Of a stretch of DNA of 64,000 bases, positions 17,285 through 28,490 are shown piece after piece (position 1 is the stretch's first letter; each line of letters starts with the position of its first letter). The DNA is taken from NCBI GenBank assembly GCA_039105265.1, contig JAPFFF010000013.1:3348001-3412000 (forward strand), given 5' to 3'. Made by a program: the position numbers and the translations under genes. The DNA comes from Tritrichomonas musculus (lineage: Eukaryota; Parabasalia; Tritrichomonadida; Tritrichomonadidae). The notes below the pieces were generated by a model. The model ran no database searches and was not told the origin of the DNA. It saw only the letters and a list, made by a program, of their open reading frames with translations.

Positions 17285-19702
17285 TTATTTTTCAAGTTTT
17301 ATTTTGATTGTGTATGAATTGTCAGCATGTCCTTCAAAAGATATTCGGCTATCGCCAACTATCTTGTAAGTGACTTCTTTACCATCTTTATCGCAAATTT
17401 TTGCGGATTTAATTCCAGCGCATTCCACAATCACATCTTTAGTAAACCTTGGTTTCAATCTAATTTCAGATGCCTTGTTATTCATCCAACTGACGCCAAC
17501 GATGATGTTTCCTCTTGCAACCAATCCGTCAAATTTTCCATTCTTCCAAATGTCAGGCAATGATGGTAGAATGTTTATATAGCCACGATTTGATTGTAAG
17601 AGCATCTCAGCAATTCCAGAAGTCGCACCGAAATTTCCATCAATTTGGAAAGGAGGATGATAATCCCACAAGTTGTTATAAATGCCATCAGTGAGCAAAT
17701 TGTGCAACAATTTGTAGGCATGATTTCCATCGCCCGTTCTTGACCATGCGTTGATTCTTTGTCCCATTCCCCAGCCTGTTGACTTATCGCCACGGTCGAG
17801 CAAAGAGACGATAGCTGCCTTCATCCACTCCTTGTTATCAACTGATATCAAATTGCCAGGATAAAGAGCGAGCAAGTGAGATAAGTGACGATGATTTTTC
17901 TCACCAATTGAACCAAGCGTTGTCTCTTCGTACCATTCTTTAATTTGGCCTGATGATCCGATTTCAATTGGTTTTAATCGTTCAAGTGTATTTGACCATT
18001 TAGAGACGAGTTCGTGATCAACGTTCAGGATTTTGGCTGCTTGTATTGTGTTCGAATAATGCTGCCATATGAGCTCTTGTTCATAGGCATTGCCATTCGT
18101 CCTTGGTCCTTGTTCAGGCGAGAATGTTGGCGATGAAACAAGCCTGTCATATTCTTTGCAATAGACCATTATTTGGTCGTACAAAATGGCTTCTTCTTTC
18201 ATCATCGGATAGATTCTTTCACGCAAGAAATCTTCATCGCATGTGAACAGGTAGTAATCAAAGACATTCTGTAAAATCCAGGGAACAGCAGCAGGACTCC
18301 AGCCCCATAAAAAGCACCAGCCTGGACATGTCCATCCAAACGGCGTGTTTTGTGTATGGGCCATGAATCCGTTCTCTGGATTTTGACTGTCACTTTTCAC
18401 TCCAACGTATATTTCAGCCGTCTTCCTCCCAGGAATTCGAAGGCCTTCGACATAGTTGACAAGTGGAATCGAGCATTCCTTCAAATTGGTCACAAACGTC
18501 GGCCAGTAATTCATCTGAAGATTGACATTCATGTGGTAATCGCTGCACCATGGGACGTCCTTCACTTTGTCGTTCCAGATTCCTTGGAGGTTGCTTGGCA
18601 GGAGGCTTCTTTCACGTGACGAACTGATGGTGAGATATCGGCCATATTGAAAAAGCAGAACTTCAAGATTTCGGTCTTGACTAAATTCACCTTTACCCGT
18701 TTTGTAATTGGCCAATTGCTCATCTGTCGGCAGTTTACTAGCTTCATCACCGAGATCCAAACGAACCCTGTCAAAAAGATTACGATAGTCTTTGAGATGA
18801 TCGTTCCTTATTGAATCATAACTTTTTGAATAGGCTGCTTTAACGGTTTTTAAAACACGATTATCAACGTCTTCTTCTGTCTCGCCAGTCCTGTAGTTTG
18901 GATAGACGTCCTTGTAATCGGTTGCTGCCGATACGTACAGAAAAACTTCATCTGAATCTGTTATGTAAAGTGAACTTCCTTCTGTCAATATTTGGCCACT
19001 TTTTGATGAAGCTAACAACTTGAAATTGAATATCATTTGATTGTCATTCAATCGGCCCCTAAATGCAATCATGTCATCTGCTGCTGTCTGGCTGTTTGTG
19101 GAGTCTGTGTTCGTTGCAAATGAGACGTGAAAGTTTGGAATTTTGCCTTGTGCCTTTTTTATGTGAATGACAAAAATGTTGTCCGGATAAGAAATGAAGT
19201 ATTCACGTGTGATCGTGGATCCTTCATGGTCATATTGAACATAGGTGATTGCTTGATCAAGATCAAGCCATCTTTTGTAGTTTGTGACATTTTCTTCATT
19301 GACTTCAAAATCTAATTTGATCTCGCCAAATTCAATGTATGAACCATAGCCATCCATATCGCCAATAAGTTGATCACACAGAGCTTCTGCCTCTGACTTC
19401 TTGCCTTCTGCAAATAGTTGTTGTATTTGCCTGAAAAGTGCACCATTCTTGCCAATTGTAGGATTATTCCCTCCATTATAATTTGGACGACTTTGTGAGG
19501 GTCCTCCATGCCACAATGTTAGTTCATTAAATGTTAGACGTTCAGATTTGATTTCCCCAAATACATTTGCACCTATGAATCCATTTCCAATTGGAATTGA
19601 ATTTTGTTGCCATACATCGTTATCATACATAGGTATGCAAGGGATCTTGGAAGCAGGTTTTGAATACCAAACACGAAGTGGGTTCTTATTCTCGGAATTC
19701 AT
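17285..19702 (-). CDS. Glycoside hydrolase family 95 (alpha-L-fucosidase type)
   Basis: The 805-residue product is full length for GH95. It starts WYSKPASKIP...WQQNSIPIGNGFIGA and FNELTLWHGGPSQ, the N-terminal hallmark. Catalytic-site residues of the family can be placed: the Asn pair in DYHMNVNLQMNYWP (Asn392, Asn394), Glu530 in SPEQGP, and Asp688 in FQIDGNFG, equivalent to Asn421/423, Glu566 and Asp766 of bifidobacterial AfcA. It should remove terminal alpha-1,2-fucose or related residues from host glycans. No signal peptide is evident, which is odd for a mucin-degrading enzyme. A bacterial origin by transfer is likely. TCATA lies about 10 nt before the start. Confidence 0.9.
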   Translation of the reverse strand: MNSENKNPLRVWYSKPASKIPCIPMYDNDVWQQNSIPIGNGFIGANVFGEIKSERLTFNELTLWHGGPSQSRPNYNGGNNPTIGKNGALFRQIQQLFAEGKKSEAEALCDQLIGDMDGYGSYIEFGEIKLDFEVNEENVTNYKRWLDLDQAITYVQYDHEGSTITREYFISYPDNIFVIHIKKAQGKIPNFHVSFATNTDSTNSQTAADDMIAFRGRLNDNQMIFNFKLLASSKSGQILTEGSSLYITDSDEVFLYVSAATDYKDVYPNYRTGETEEDVDNRVLKTVKAAYSKSYDSIRNDHLKDYRNLFDRVRLDLGDEASKLPTDEQLANYKTGKGEFSQDRNLEVLLFQYGRYLTISSSRERSLLPSNLQGIWNDKVKDVPWCSDYHMNVNLQMNYWPTFVTNLKECSIPLVNYVEGLRIPGRKTAEIYVGVKSDSQNPENGFMAHTQNTPFGWTCPGWCFLWGWSPAAVPWILQNVFDYYLFTCDEDFLRERIYPMMKEEAILYDQIMVYCKEYDRLVSSPTFSPEQGPRTNGNAYEQELIWQHYSNTIQAAKILNVDHELVSKWSNTLERLKPIEIGSSGQIKEWYEETTLGSIGEKNHRHLSHLLALYPGNLISVDNKEWMKAAIVSLLDRGDKSTGWGMGQRINAWSRTGDGNHAYKLLHNLLTDGIYNNLWDYHPPFQIDGNFGATSGIAEMLLQSNRGYINILPSLPDIWKNGKFDGLVARGNIIVGVSWMNNKASEIRLKPRFTKDVIVECAGIKSAKICDKDGKEVTYKIVGDSRISFEGHADNSYTIKIKLEK

Positions 19703-19709
19703 TATAAAA

Positions 19710-19714
19710 TATGA
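19710..19714 (-). promoter_or_regulatory. Initiator-like TCATA of the GH95 gene
   Basis: TCATA (19714-19710, minus strand) lies just upstream of the ATG at 19702, and ACTTTTTGAAA lies about 30 bp upstream near 19737. A gene of bacterial type therefore carries trichomonad-style signals. Confidence 0.45.
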
Positions 19715-19949
19715 TATTTTAATAGAAAAAGTTTAACTTTTTGAAATAAATTACATTTCGGATTTCTTTCAAAGATAAAACTTTTTTTAAAATGTAATTA
19801 TTTAGGCTTTGATTTAGCTATTCAACAATATAATGATAGGCAATATTGAAAAATCACATATGAAATTGGTTTCAATGTTTTTTAAAAAAACTTAATTTAA
19901 TCAATTTTTAAATGTTAGAACTTGAAGTGATTTACTAAATTCTTTGGAA

Positions 19950-21080
19950 TCATGCAAATAAAATCACTTTTTTAATAAAAGAAAATGGTGAGATCGATTT
20001 GAATTCTGAATTTTCACTGAATTCAATTATTTGTAATTCCTTACAAATATTAAAAGCTCTATTATAAATATGTTCAACATGTGAAGGGATTATAATGCTT
20101 GTTATTCTTGTAGCAGCAAATGCTTCATATCCAATGGTTTTGAGTTTTGAATCATCTTCAAAATCAACTTGTTTAAGAGTCGTGCAAAAAGAAAAAGCGC
20201 CATAGCCAATCAACTCGACCTGTGAAGGAATCCTGATTTTATCAATTGATGTAAAAGAAAATGATTCTTTATTAATTGTTTTAAGTTTTGAATCATTTTG
20301 AATTTCAATTTTTTTAAGTTTTTCGCAACCGTCAAATGCATAATTACAAATATGTTCAATTGAACTAGGAACAATAACTGATTTGATGTTGTTAACACCA
20401 TAAATAAGACAATCATAATTGTCTTGTTCAACTTTTGTCTTTTTAAATATGATTTTATCTTCAAGTGAACAGAAAATTTGATTTTCAGGAGAAACACGAA
20501 CTTTATTCAATTTTGATGCTACTCTGAACAATCCTTCTCCAAGTTCTTTTACTTGGGAAGGAATTTCTATGCTTTCAATTGATATTTTAAAGAATGCGAA
20601 TTTTTCAATCTTTTCGAGTTGTGAATTTTTTTGGAATTTCAATTTGTCGAAGATTTTCGAAATCAAAAAATGCTCTTTGACCAATTTTTTTGACATGATA
20701 TGGAATTGTAATGCTTTCAATCATTGTTCTAGAAAATAATTCTTCTTCAATAGATTAAAGTTCTAAATCAATTGGAATATCAATTCGACGAAGATCAAAA
20801 CACCAAAAAAATACTCGTGGTCCAATCTGTTTGACTCCTGGTGGAATTTCAATGCTTTTGATTGATGTATTTGAAAAAGCACTTTCTTTAATAACTTGAA
20901 GTTTTGAATCATTTGAAAATTTAAATTCTTGAAGTTCTTTGGAATAATATGAGTCACTTCTGCTGGGATTGTAATTGTTTTTATATATGTGCGTATGAAT
21001 GCTTCTTCATCAATTATTTGTATTTTTGAATCGGGTGAAAATTGAACTGATTTGATATTGATATCAGAAAAATGGATCAA
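19950..21080 (-). pseudogene. Broken BspA-like leucine-rich repeat protein
   Basis: The minus strand encodes BspA/TpLRR units of about 23 residues, for example IPSQVELIGYGAFSFCTTL, VDFEDDSKLKTIGYEAF and IIPSHVEHIYNRAFNIC. The longest open part (19950-20720, 256 codons) has lost its N-terminus. Upstream, FSPDSKIQIIDEEAF and IPAEVTHI continue the repeats but the frame shifts near 20930 and a stop separates the two parts near 20758. BspA-like proteins are a huge surface-protein family in trichomonads, and many copies are pseudogenes. No transmembrane anchor is present. Confidence 0.8.
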
Positions 21081-21101
21081 TTATCGATATCGAAAATCGA
21101 G

Positions 21102-21320
21102 ACTTACAAAATTCATTCAATTTTTTTTTAGCATTTTTTATTTATTCACAAAATAAAAATTATTTATAATTTCTCTGAAATACACCGGTCCATCTGTCAG
21201 GACTTCCAAAATTCTTTCAATTTTTTTAGCATTTTTTATTTTTTCACAAAATAAAAGAATTATTAAATTTCTTTGAAATATTTTGGTCCATCTTCCAGGA
21301 TTTCCAAAATTCTTTCAATT
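21102..21320. repeat. 98-100 bp tandem repeat, interrupted by an insertion
   Basis: Units begin at about 21102, 21202 and 21300, each starting ACTTCCAAAATTCTTTCAA or a close variant and containing GGTCCATCT. The third unit stops at 21320, exactly at the duplicated target of the adjacent element, and resembling sequence resumes beyond its right end at 22707. On the minus strand a unit can be read as ERILEVLTDGPVYFREI, so the repeat may derive from coding sequence. Confidence 0.65.
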
Positions 21321-22715
21321 GTTTATGAAGAGGTGCGGACAGGGTGAAGTGATTTAGATTCGCACCAAAATTTGCACATATTAATTATTTTTTATGAGCA
21401 TTAAAATGATATAATTATTTTTTATTTTCGTCCACGGGGCCGACTTGTGGTGATATATGATTTTTTTTCTGAGGTAGAAAAATATAAACCACTGAAAAAA
21501 ATATAAAAATATGTAAACTATAGAAATTAAGTAATTAAGAGAAAAATCTATTATTTAGAAGAAAAAAAGTAATAAAAACATGATAAAAATCATTTTTATA
21601 CTATTTAAAAAATGTGTCTTGTTTGTTATTATTTAAATTATTAATGTATGATATAGTTTCCACTTAAATTGGCCCAAAAAAAAATTGAGAAAATAAAAAT
21701 GGGCCAAATTTTATAAAAAAAAGTATTTTTAAATTTTATTATTAATATATAATTGTTATATATTTTATATATATCACATAATTATTATAATATAATAAAA
21801 TATTAAATTACATATTAAGATATGAATTTTAATGTAACGACTCTCAATTATTAAAACTATATTCTCAATTTTATTCTCGAAGATTTTTTTATTCAAAATT
21901 TATGAAAAAAATATTAATGAAAAAAAACTTTCTACATTTGATTTAAATTTTATTTAAACTTCAAAATATATAAAGAAAATTATTTATTCCATTTCTCTCA
22001 AATTAACATTTTATGAAAAGCGCTTTGAAATTATAATTGTTCAATATTTAGAATATACAGTTATATAAAGTTTATTAATTGTTTATATTTATTTTAAATA
22101 TTTTTATGGCATATATAATATTATTAAAAGTTATATAATCTATGATATACATATAAATATAAAAAGATATTTGCTTAATATTTTAATAAAAATTTTTTAT
22201 TGAAAAAAAATCGTTATTAATGTTTATGATTTTAAAATTGATTTTTGCAGCTCAGCCCCCTGAATCAAATTAAACTGAATTTAGCATATCTTTATTAAAT
22301 TAAATGTAAAATATTTAAATGTAATTATAATCTAAATAAATTCTTTATTTATTTAGATATTTCAAAAAAATATGTAAAAATTCATTAAAATGAACTTTTT
22401 AACAAAATATGAAATATTTATAAAATAACAAAATGCATAATTAATCATTAATTTCCAATATATATAATAATTAATCATTATAAATTCAATCCATCCATCA
22501 GGTGGCTGGATTGGATTATTTTCATAGGATACTTGTTTGTGTTATTATAACTTATATAATTGATATTTTAAAACATTTAAATAATAAATATATAAAATAA
22601 TTGCACTAGAATATAATATCAAAATTTTATTTAGTAATTATTTATACATAAAAAGATATACATATTTTTATAAACGTTAAAAATGTAAAGTAGGTGTCCG
22701 CACCTCTGTTTATGA
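21320..22715. mobile_element. Non-autonomous, MULE-like DNA element with 9-bp target duplication
   Basis: The inverted termini GAGGTGCGGACA (21330-21341) and TGTCCGCACCTC (22695-22706) bound about 1.38 kb of AT-rich, ORF-free DNA. The 9-bp direct repeat TGTTTATGA flanks them at 21320-21328 and 22707-22715. Nine-base duplications are typical of Mutator-like elements, so a MULE-derived non-autonomous copy is the best guess. Left and right ends differ by one base beside the duplication. No transposase remains. Confidence 0.65.
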
Positions 22716-24183
22716 CATTTTTTTTCATTATTAAAAACATTCAAATATAATTTACTCATATTAGTTACTACTTTTCTATTTAAATAAACAAAAAAAATTA
22801 AATAAACAAATAAAATATAAAATACATGCATAAAATGAGTTCTTTTTTGAGATATTAATAAAAATAAATTGACAAGGTTTGTTAGGTTCACGCCAAGTCT
22901 CAAGTCTATGAAAAGTGTATTAGTCCCGGACTTTTAACAAGTCTAATATCATTCAAAAATTAAAAATTGAGAGTTTATAATTATTTTTTTATAAAAATAA
23001 AAACTAACTTCTTTTTGATATGTAATCATCATACTTTTATACCATTTTTTGAAAAATGAACTACACCCTTAATATAATTGATTATCATATATATCATTGG
23101 AAGAAAAAAATTAAAGAATTAATTGCACCTTTATCTCAAACGATTCATTATCATGATAAAAAAATTCAAGTTGAGATTGATCATTAGAATCTGCTTTGCA
23201 AAAAGTCATTTTAATTAAATGCAAGGATATGGACAATGATGTATCATAGCTATTTTGAGCTAATCAAATGTTTAATACAAACTAATGAACCATCTAGAAC
23301 AACATTATATCATTGATTTAGTAAATTGTTCATTTCAAATTCTTATTATATATATATTTGTTGTGTTTTTTGAGAAGTATAGATAGGTTTTCTAAGGATA
23401 TGCTGTTTATATTTAGTATAAACCAAAAATAAAAAAAATAAGAGTAAAAGGGTGATAACTAAAATGAGTTCTTGAAATCGCCAAGCGAGCAAAGAGAGTT
23501 GTAAATGACCTTGTAATGAGTGGTGTTTGCTGGAAGAAAGTAGAGTGTGTAGAGATGTTTTTTTAAAAAACTATTTTATAGTTTTACCACCAATTATTAT
23601 CAACAAGTTTAATATTCAAAAAGTGATAAGTGGCTAGATGAATCAAGAGTCTTTTTTAAAAATGTGTTGTGATAATTCATATTTTGGCAAATATATTTTT
23701 GTTGTTTATTTAGGATCACTTGATAGAGATGCTATTTGTGATTTGCCCCTATTGTTTATGTTTTTAAAAAAAGTTTTTTTCTATAGAAGAAATTCATTTC
23801 TATTTGATAATCTTGTTCAATCAAATTGCAATTGAGAATTTGTTGAAACTGTAGTTGGTAAATTGATTATCTCTTAAGACTTATTTTTCAATTTTCCGAT
23901 TCCATCTATTAAAGAAATTGAATATCTTTCAATAACTGATGAAATGCAAATAGAAAAAACGTATAAGGTATGAAATTGTAAATAACCAAGAACTATGCTT
24001 ATTCAGAAAATTACAAAACAGTATGCAAATTGTCACCTTTCATTTACCGCGATATCAAGAAATCACAAGCAAATTTATTCATAGATATGTGTTTTGGAGA
24101 GATATTGAGACAAAAATTGATGATAATTATCCAAACAAACTTTTTTTGGGGTAAAATGTGCAAATTTCTTTCTTTCTCTCTCT

Positions 24184-24231
<48 letters not shown>

Positions 24232-24401
24232 GGAAATTATAACATTGAAAATTAGAGAAATGACTCATAATAAGGGACAATTATCATACATTTCAATATT
24301 CAATTTTGAAAAAACTCAGAGAAAATTAGATTCAATATTTATTTAGGAAAAAAACTAAGTCAATAAAGAAGAATCCTTAAGTTTTTCGAAATAGCAAACA
24401 T
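22716..24401 (+). other. AT-rich region with unidentified decayed coding traces
   Basis: Between about 23450 and 24180 several short peptides are readable in shifting frames, for example AKRVVNDLVMSGVCWKKVE, SFLKMCCDNSYFGKYIF and RYQEITSKFIHRYVFWRDI. The longest open stretch (23638-23835) has 65 codons. I cannot assign a family. A pyrimidine tract leads into an uninterrupted run of 44 T at 24187-24230. The rest shows nothing. Confidence 0.35.
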
Positions 24402-24555
24402 TCATTGCACTAAAACAACAGATCCATGGATCATGCAAATATAGCATATGATCATACAATTAATAAGATCAAAATGTTCCAATTTTACTGAATCACCACG
24501 TTCGTTGATATGCACTTTACTTGTTATGCCAGCAGCTTTGAATGTAGCTTTACAG

Positions 24556-24906
24556 TTAAAGAACTGATTTTTTGGCAAAGTATTCTTGTGGTAAATCAAC
24601 GCCATAAATTATTCCTAAATCTCCGAAATAAAGTCTGTATTCTTTTAAAACTTTATTCCATATATTTAGGTTACTATAATCCATGTGAAACGTAATATAA
24701 CGTCTGTATTGATAAAGAATCACAATTCTCTTTTGTTGGTTAGCTATTATTGCTAGCAAATCTTCATTATTTGGGTTATTACGAACTTGAATAGGATAAA
24801 TTTTGAAAGATGATCCAAAAAATTTCTTAATTCTCACGTCGATCAAATGATCAACATGATCAGTGCATCTAGTCATATTGTCTTGGGATGGATTTCCATA
24901 AAACAT
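24556..24906 (-). CDS. Hypothetical ORF, possibly frameshifted
   Basis: An ATG-started 116-codon frame (MFYGNPSQDNMTRCTDHVDH...) with balanced composition unlike the AT-rich background. It ends YGVDLPQEYFAKKSVL. A different frame (24402-24605) carries coding-like sequence on from there (KNQFFNCKATFKAAGITSKV, HINERGDSVKLEHFD), so a frameshift around 24560-24600 may have shortened a protein of about 165 residues. No family recognised and no TCATT initiator seen nearby. Confidence 0.4.
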   Translation of the reverse strand: MFYGNPSQDNMTRCTDHVDHLIDVRIKKFFGSSFKIYPIQVRNNPNNEDLLAIIANQQKRIVILYQYRRYITFHMDYSNLNIWNKVLKEYRLYFGDLGIIYGVDLPQEYFAKKSVL

Positions 24907-25461
24907 TAATATTAATTTTAATATAATATTTTTAAATTTAAAAACAAATGACTGTCCATTATTTTTTCTCTCAATTTATTTGGCACAATAATATTTATTT
25001 CAATTTTTCAAATTTTTAATTATTTCTTTTCAATTTTTCTCAAAATGATCAAACAGACTTTCAAATAGAAGAAACACTTAAAATTTTGCCAATACAGCAT
25101 TATACTTCTTCGATTTTTATGATTTTTGCTTGACATTTCCAATATTCAGCATAAATATTTCAAAAGTATATTGAGCAAGATTATTCAAAATAAATGCTCA
25201 TCCTATCGATCTACGTCATTTCCAAATGGAATATATTTTTCCTGTTGATTAACATAAAATTTTATGTTAAGATGCAATTTAAGTCCAAATCTTATTCTTG
25301 AAAACAGTAATGATTATTTGGAAACAATTAAGTGCTTTTAAACCAGGCAGATTTATTAATGACAATGATAGAAAATATTAATGAATTTATTATGCATTGA
25401 AATAAAGAAATAAATATTATATCAAAACTTTTTTTATTAAGACTGTGTCATTATATGATTT
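24907..25461. other. Intergenic, nothing recognised
   Basis: AT-rich spacer. No ORF, RNA or element ends seen. Confidence 0.5.
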
Positions 25462-26406
25462 TTATTTTGATTCTTCTTTTATTTTCCGTAAAAGAAGATC
25501 AAGATTTGATTTTGCACTTGAATTACCACGTTCAATTGCTTTATTGTTATATTCAATCGATTTGAAATAGTTTTGCTCAACACCTTCGCCTCGTTCATAA
25601 CAAAGTCCTAAATTATTGAATCCAATTGCATAACCATGTTCTGATGCTTTCTCATAGCATTCAATCATTTTATTATAATCTTTTTCAACTCCTAATCCTT
25701 TCTTGTAAATTTCCACTAAATTAATAAACGAGAGGAAGTGACCTTTTTCAATCGATTGAGTGAAATATTCTGGCTCAACTCCAATTCCGTTTAAATAACA
25801 AAAACCTAAATTACTTGGTGCATATGAATTGTCAAGTGAAGCTGCTTTTTCATAACATTCAAGCATTTTGGTGTAATTTTGTTCAATACCTTCACCATTT
25901 TCATAACATGATCCTAAGTTGACTAATGCATCTGAATCTCCAAGTGAAGCTGCTTTCTCATAATATTCAATCATTTTTGTATAGTTTTGATCAACACCTA
26001 ATCCTTGTTCATATAAAGAGCCTAATCTAGTCAATACACCTGGATCACCAAGTTCAACTGCTTTCTCATAGAATTCAATTGCTTTCGATTTGTTTATTTC
26101 ATCTCCAATTCCTGTCGAATAGACAACACCCAAATTATATAATGCATCTGAATTACCAAGTTCACCTGATTTCTCATAACATTCAATCATTTTGGAATAA
26201 CTTTGTTCAACTCCATTTCCATGCTCATATGCAAGCTCTAAGCTAATCATTGCTTGGGTATCTCCTTGTTTCGATGCTTTCTTGAAATATTCAACAGCTT
26301 TGAAATAATTCTGTTCAAGAATTTCACCGTTATAATAATATAAGCCTAAAGCAAATGCTGCTTGTGCATTATTCAGCTTATCTGCTTGTTCTAAATATTC
26401 AACCAT
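25462..26406 (-). CDS. Sel1-repeat protein, 5'-truncated
   Basis: The 314 codons consist of about eight Sel1-like (TPR-related) repeats of 36-38 residues with the pattern A..LG..Y..G.GV.QNY.KMIE.YEKA. Such repeats form solenoid adaptors. Just upstream of the ATG the same frame reads a stop followed by QNYSK, i.e. the middle of another repeat, so the N-terminus has been lost; an intact homolog would have more repeats or a kinase domain in front. The truncated edge (about 26415) abuts a decayed sugar-transporter copy on the other strand. The stop reads TAAA. Confidence 0.7.
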   Translation of the reverse strand: MVEYLEQADKLNNAQAAFALGLYYYNGEILEQNYFKAVEYFKKASKQGDTQAMISLELAYEHGNGVEQSYSKMIECYEKSGELGNSDALYNLGVVYSTGIGDEINKSKAIEFYEKAVELGDPGVLTRLGSLYEQGLGVDQNYTKMIEYYEKAASLGDSDALVNLGSCYENGEGIEQNYTKMLECYEKAASLDNSYAPSNLGFCYLNGIGVEPEYFTQSIEKGHFLSFINLVEIYKKGLGVEKDYNKMIECYEKASEHGYAIGFNNLGLCYERGEGVEQNYFKSIEYNNKAIERGNSSAKSNLDLLLRKIKEESK

Positions 26407-26424
26407 CTTTGAGTAATTTTGTTA

Positions 26425-27115
26425 GCATTTGAGAATGTGTTGTTATGCAAGCAATATTAGATGTTTATATGGAATCATATTTTCATCAATTATTCTTATA
26501 TATTTTGTTGAAATTGCACCTGAAGGAACTAGTGTTTTTTTTTATGGAAGTTTGAATCAAATTGACATCATTTTGGTATGGTTTTCTTTGATTTCATTGG
26601 ACTATCTCAGAGTTATATATGGAATTAAATTATGTAGATTACTTGCCGGTTTGATTTGGTTAATCGTAAAACAGCCAGTTGTTGAACTTCTCAATGAAGA
26701 ACAAGAAACTAAAGAAATTTTAATGGTAAAATAAGTATGATTTTAGTTTTTGCTCTGATATTTTAATGTTGTTCCAGCAATTTTAAGGGTATCAATGCTA
26801 TCATAGAAAACTTGGCAAGCATTATATGAATTCATCTAGATTAGATATGAATTGAAATTATCAAGATGGTATAGCAAGCTTTGCCCAACTCTTTGTTGTA
26901 TTTTTGAACTTGGAAATAGACCTATTCAAATGTTTATCATTCCAGAATATTTCAATTATGATGTCAATACAGCAACAAATTTGATCTTCTCGTTCATTAG
27001 GATAATGATTTAGCCTTCAATGAATAGTGGAATGTGATTTTTTGGTGCTCTTATTTTCTTCATTTGCATATCTGCTGCAGTCATTCTTTTTGGTGTTTTT
27101 TGTATTTCATGAACT
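26425..27115 (+). pseudogene. Decayed MFS sugar-porter gene
   Basis: An open stretch (26429-26731) encodes a diverged internal piece of a sugar porter: IIFSSIILIYFVEIAPEGTS then FYGSLNQID and KQPVVELLNEEQ, matching VELSPDGYSGFYGSLNQIA and PVVKLNG in the intact gene at 48992. Downstream traces GINAIIENLASI and, at 26900-27110, FELGNRPIQMF and FFGALIFFICISAAVILFG match later membrane segments. The 5' part is missing and several frameshifts and stops break the remainder. Confidence 0.75.
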
Positions 27116-28490
27116 TAAAAATTAATTAAATTGATCTAAAATATGATGAAATGATAAAGAAAAAAAGGAGGAAAGCATACATAAAGCATTGTAAAATTAT
27201 ATGTTTTCGATTTATTCATATCTTTGATTAGTTATAAACAAAGAATTTTTATTATAAATCAGTTTTATTTGCCTTTTGAGATTGACTCTTCGAAAATGAT
27301 TTTTGTTTTCATGTTATAATAACAAAAATCTTTTATTTAACTGAATAATTTAGTTAGTCTTATATGCTCATTATAATAATTTAGTTTGAATTCTTGATTA
27401 CAAAAACTGATATTCATTTATATTATGTTGATATATTATTATTTTATTTTGATAAATAAAAATATCAAAGATCTTTTTTAAAATTAATGATAAATTTTAT
27501 TTTTGGATATGCAATTGGAAACCATTTTTTTTTTTTCTTATGATGCATTTAATATTTTATAATAAATCCAAATGCAAATAATAAAAACATAAATAGGATT
27601 TATTTATAAAAAAAAAAAAAAATATGGAGATAAACTGCTTTCATTCAAATTATAAACTTTTTCAATAATATTTTTCACCGAATATCAAAAAGTTGAGTGC
27701 CAAAAAACCTATTTCAGCAAGTGAAAATTTTGGTTATTTGATAGAGTGAATGCCTTAAAAAGAAAAATCACAATATCAACATTTTATTATATGAATAATT
27801 TTGAATATCTTATCGATATTCAAACAAATTTTCAAATAATTAGATTTTATCAAAAGTGTTGTTAATTTGATTTTATTTTCTCTCAATTTAGGAAACTTTT
27901 TCAAAAGTTAATCTTCACCGAATTTGAATTTTTCTTCATTGAAAGGATCTGATTAACATCATTTTCTTTTCATAATTTGGATATCCATTTTAATTTGAAT
28001 GATTAATGTATTTGGTATGTGGGCGATTTTGAATGATACACAATTAAATTGATTCAAAACCATCGGCCAATAATGAGTTAATGTATTCAAAAAAAAATCA
28101 TATGATTTTTTTTAATTCAAAAATTTAAATAAACTTTGGAGGAAAAAAAAAGAACTGAAAAATTGGTTGAATAACAAAGAATTACCTTGATCAATTACTA
28201 AAATAAAAAATTTACAAAATTTTCAGATATAGATCAGAAAAATTTTATTTACTAAATAATTAAATATAATGACAATAATATAAATGAAAATTGATTGTTA
28301 TTTTCTAATATAGAATGATATAATGATAATATTGATTTTTTAAAAAAATAATATTTAAATATATAAAAACTTAGTATATCATTCAAAATTATTTTGTCTT
28401 TCAGTTTAATATCATAAAACAAGCAATTTCTTTTAATAAAGTAAAATAAAGTTTCATAAGAAAAATGAATTGATCTTTAAAAAATGATGA
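27116..28490. other. Long AT-rich intergenic region
   Basis: No ORF of note. It includes TCAAAAAGTTGAG near 27688 and short A and T homopolymers. No inverted termini or RNA gene found. Confidence 0.5.
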
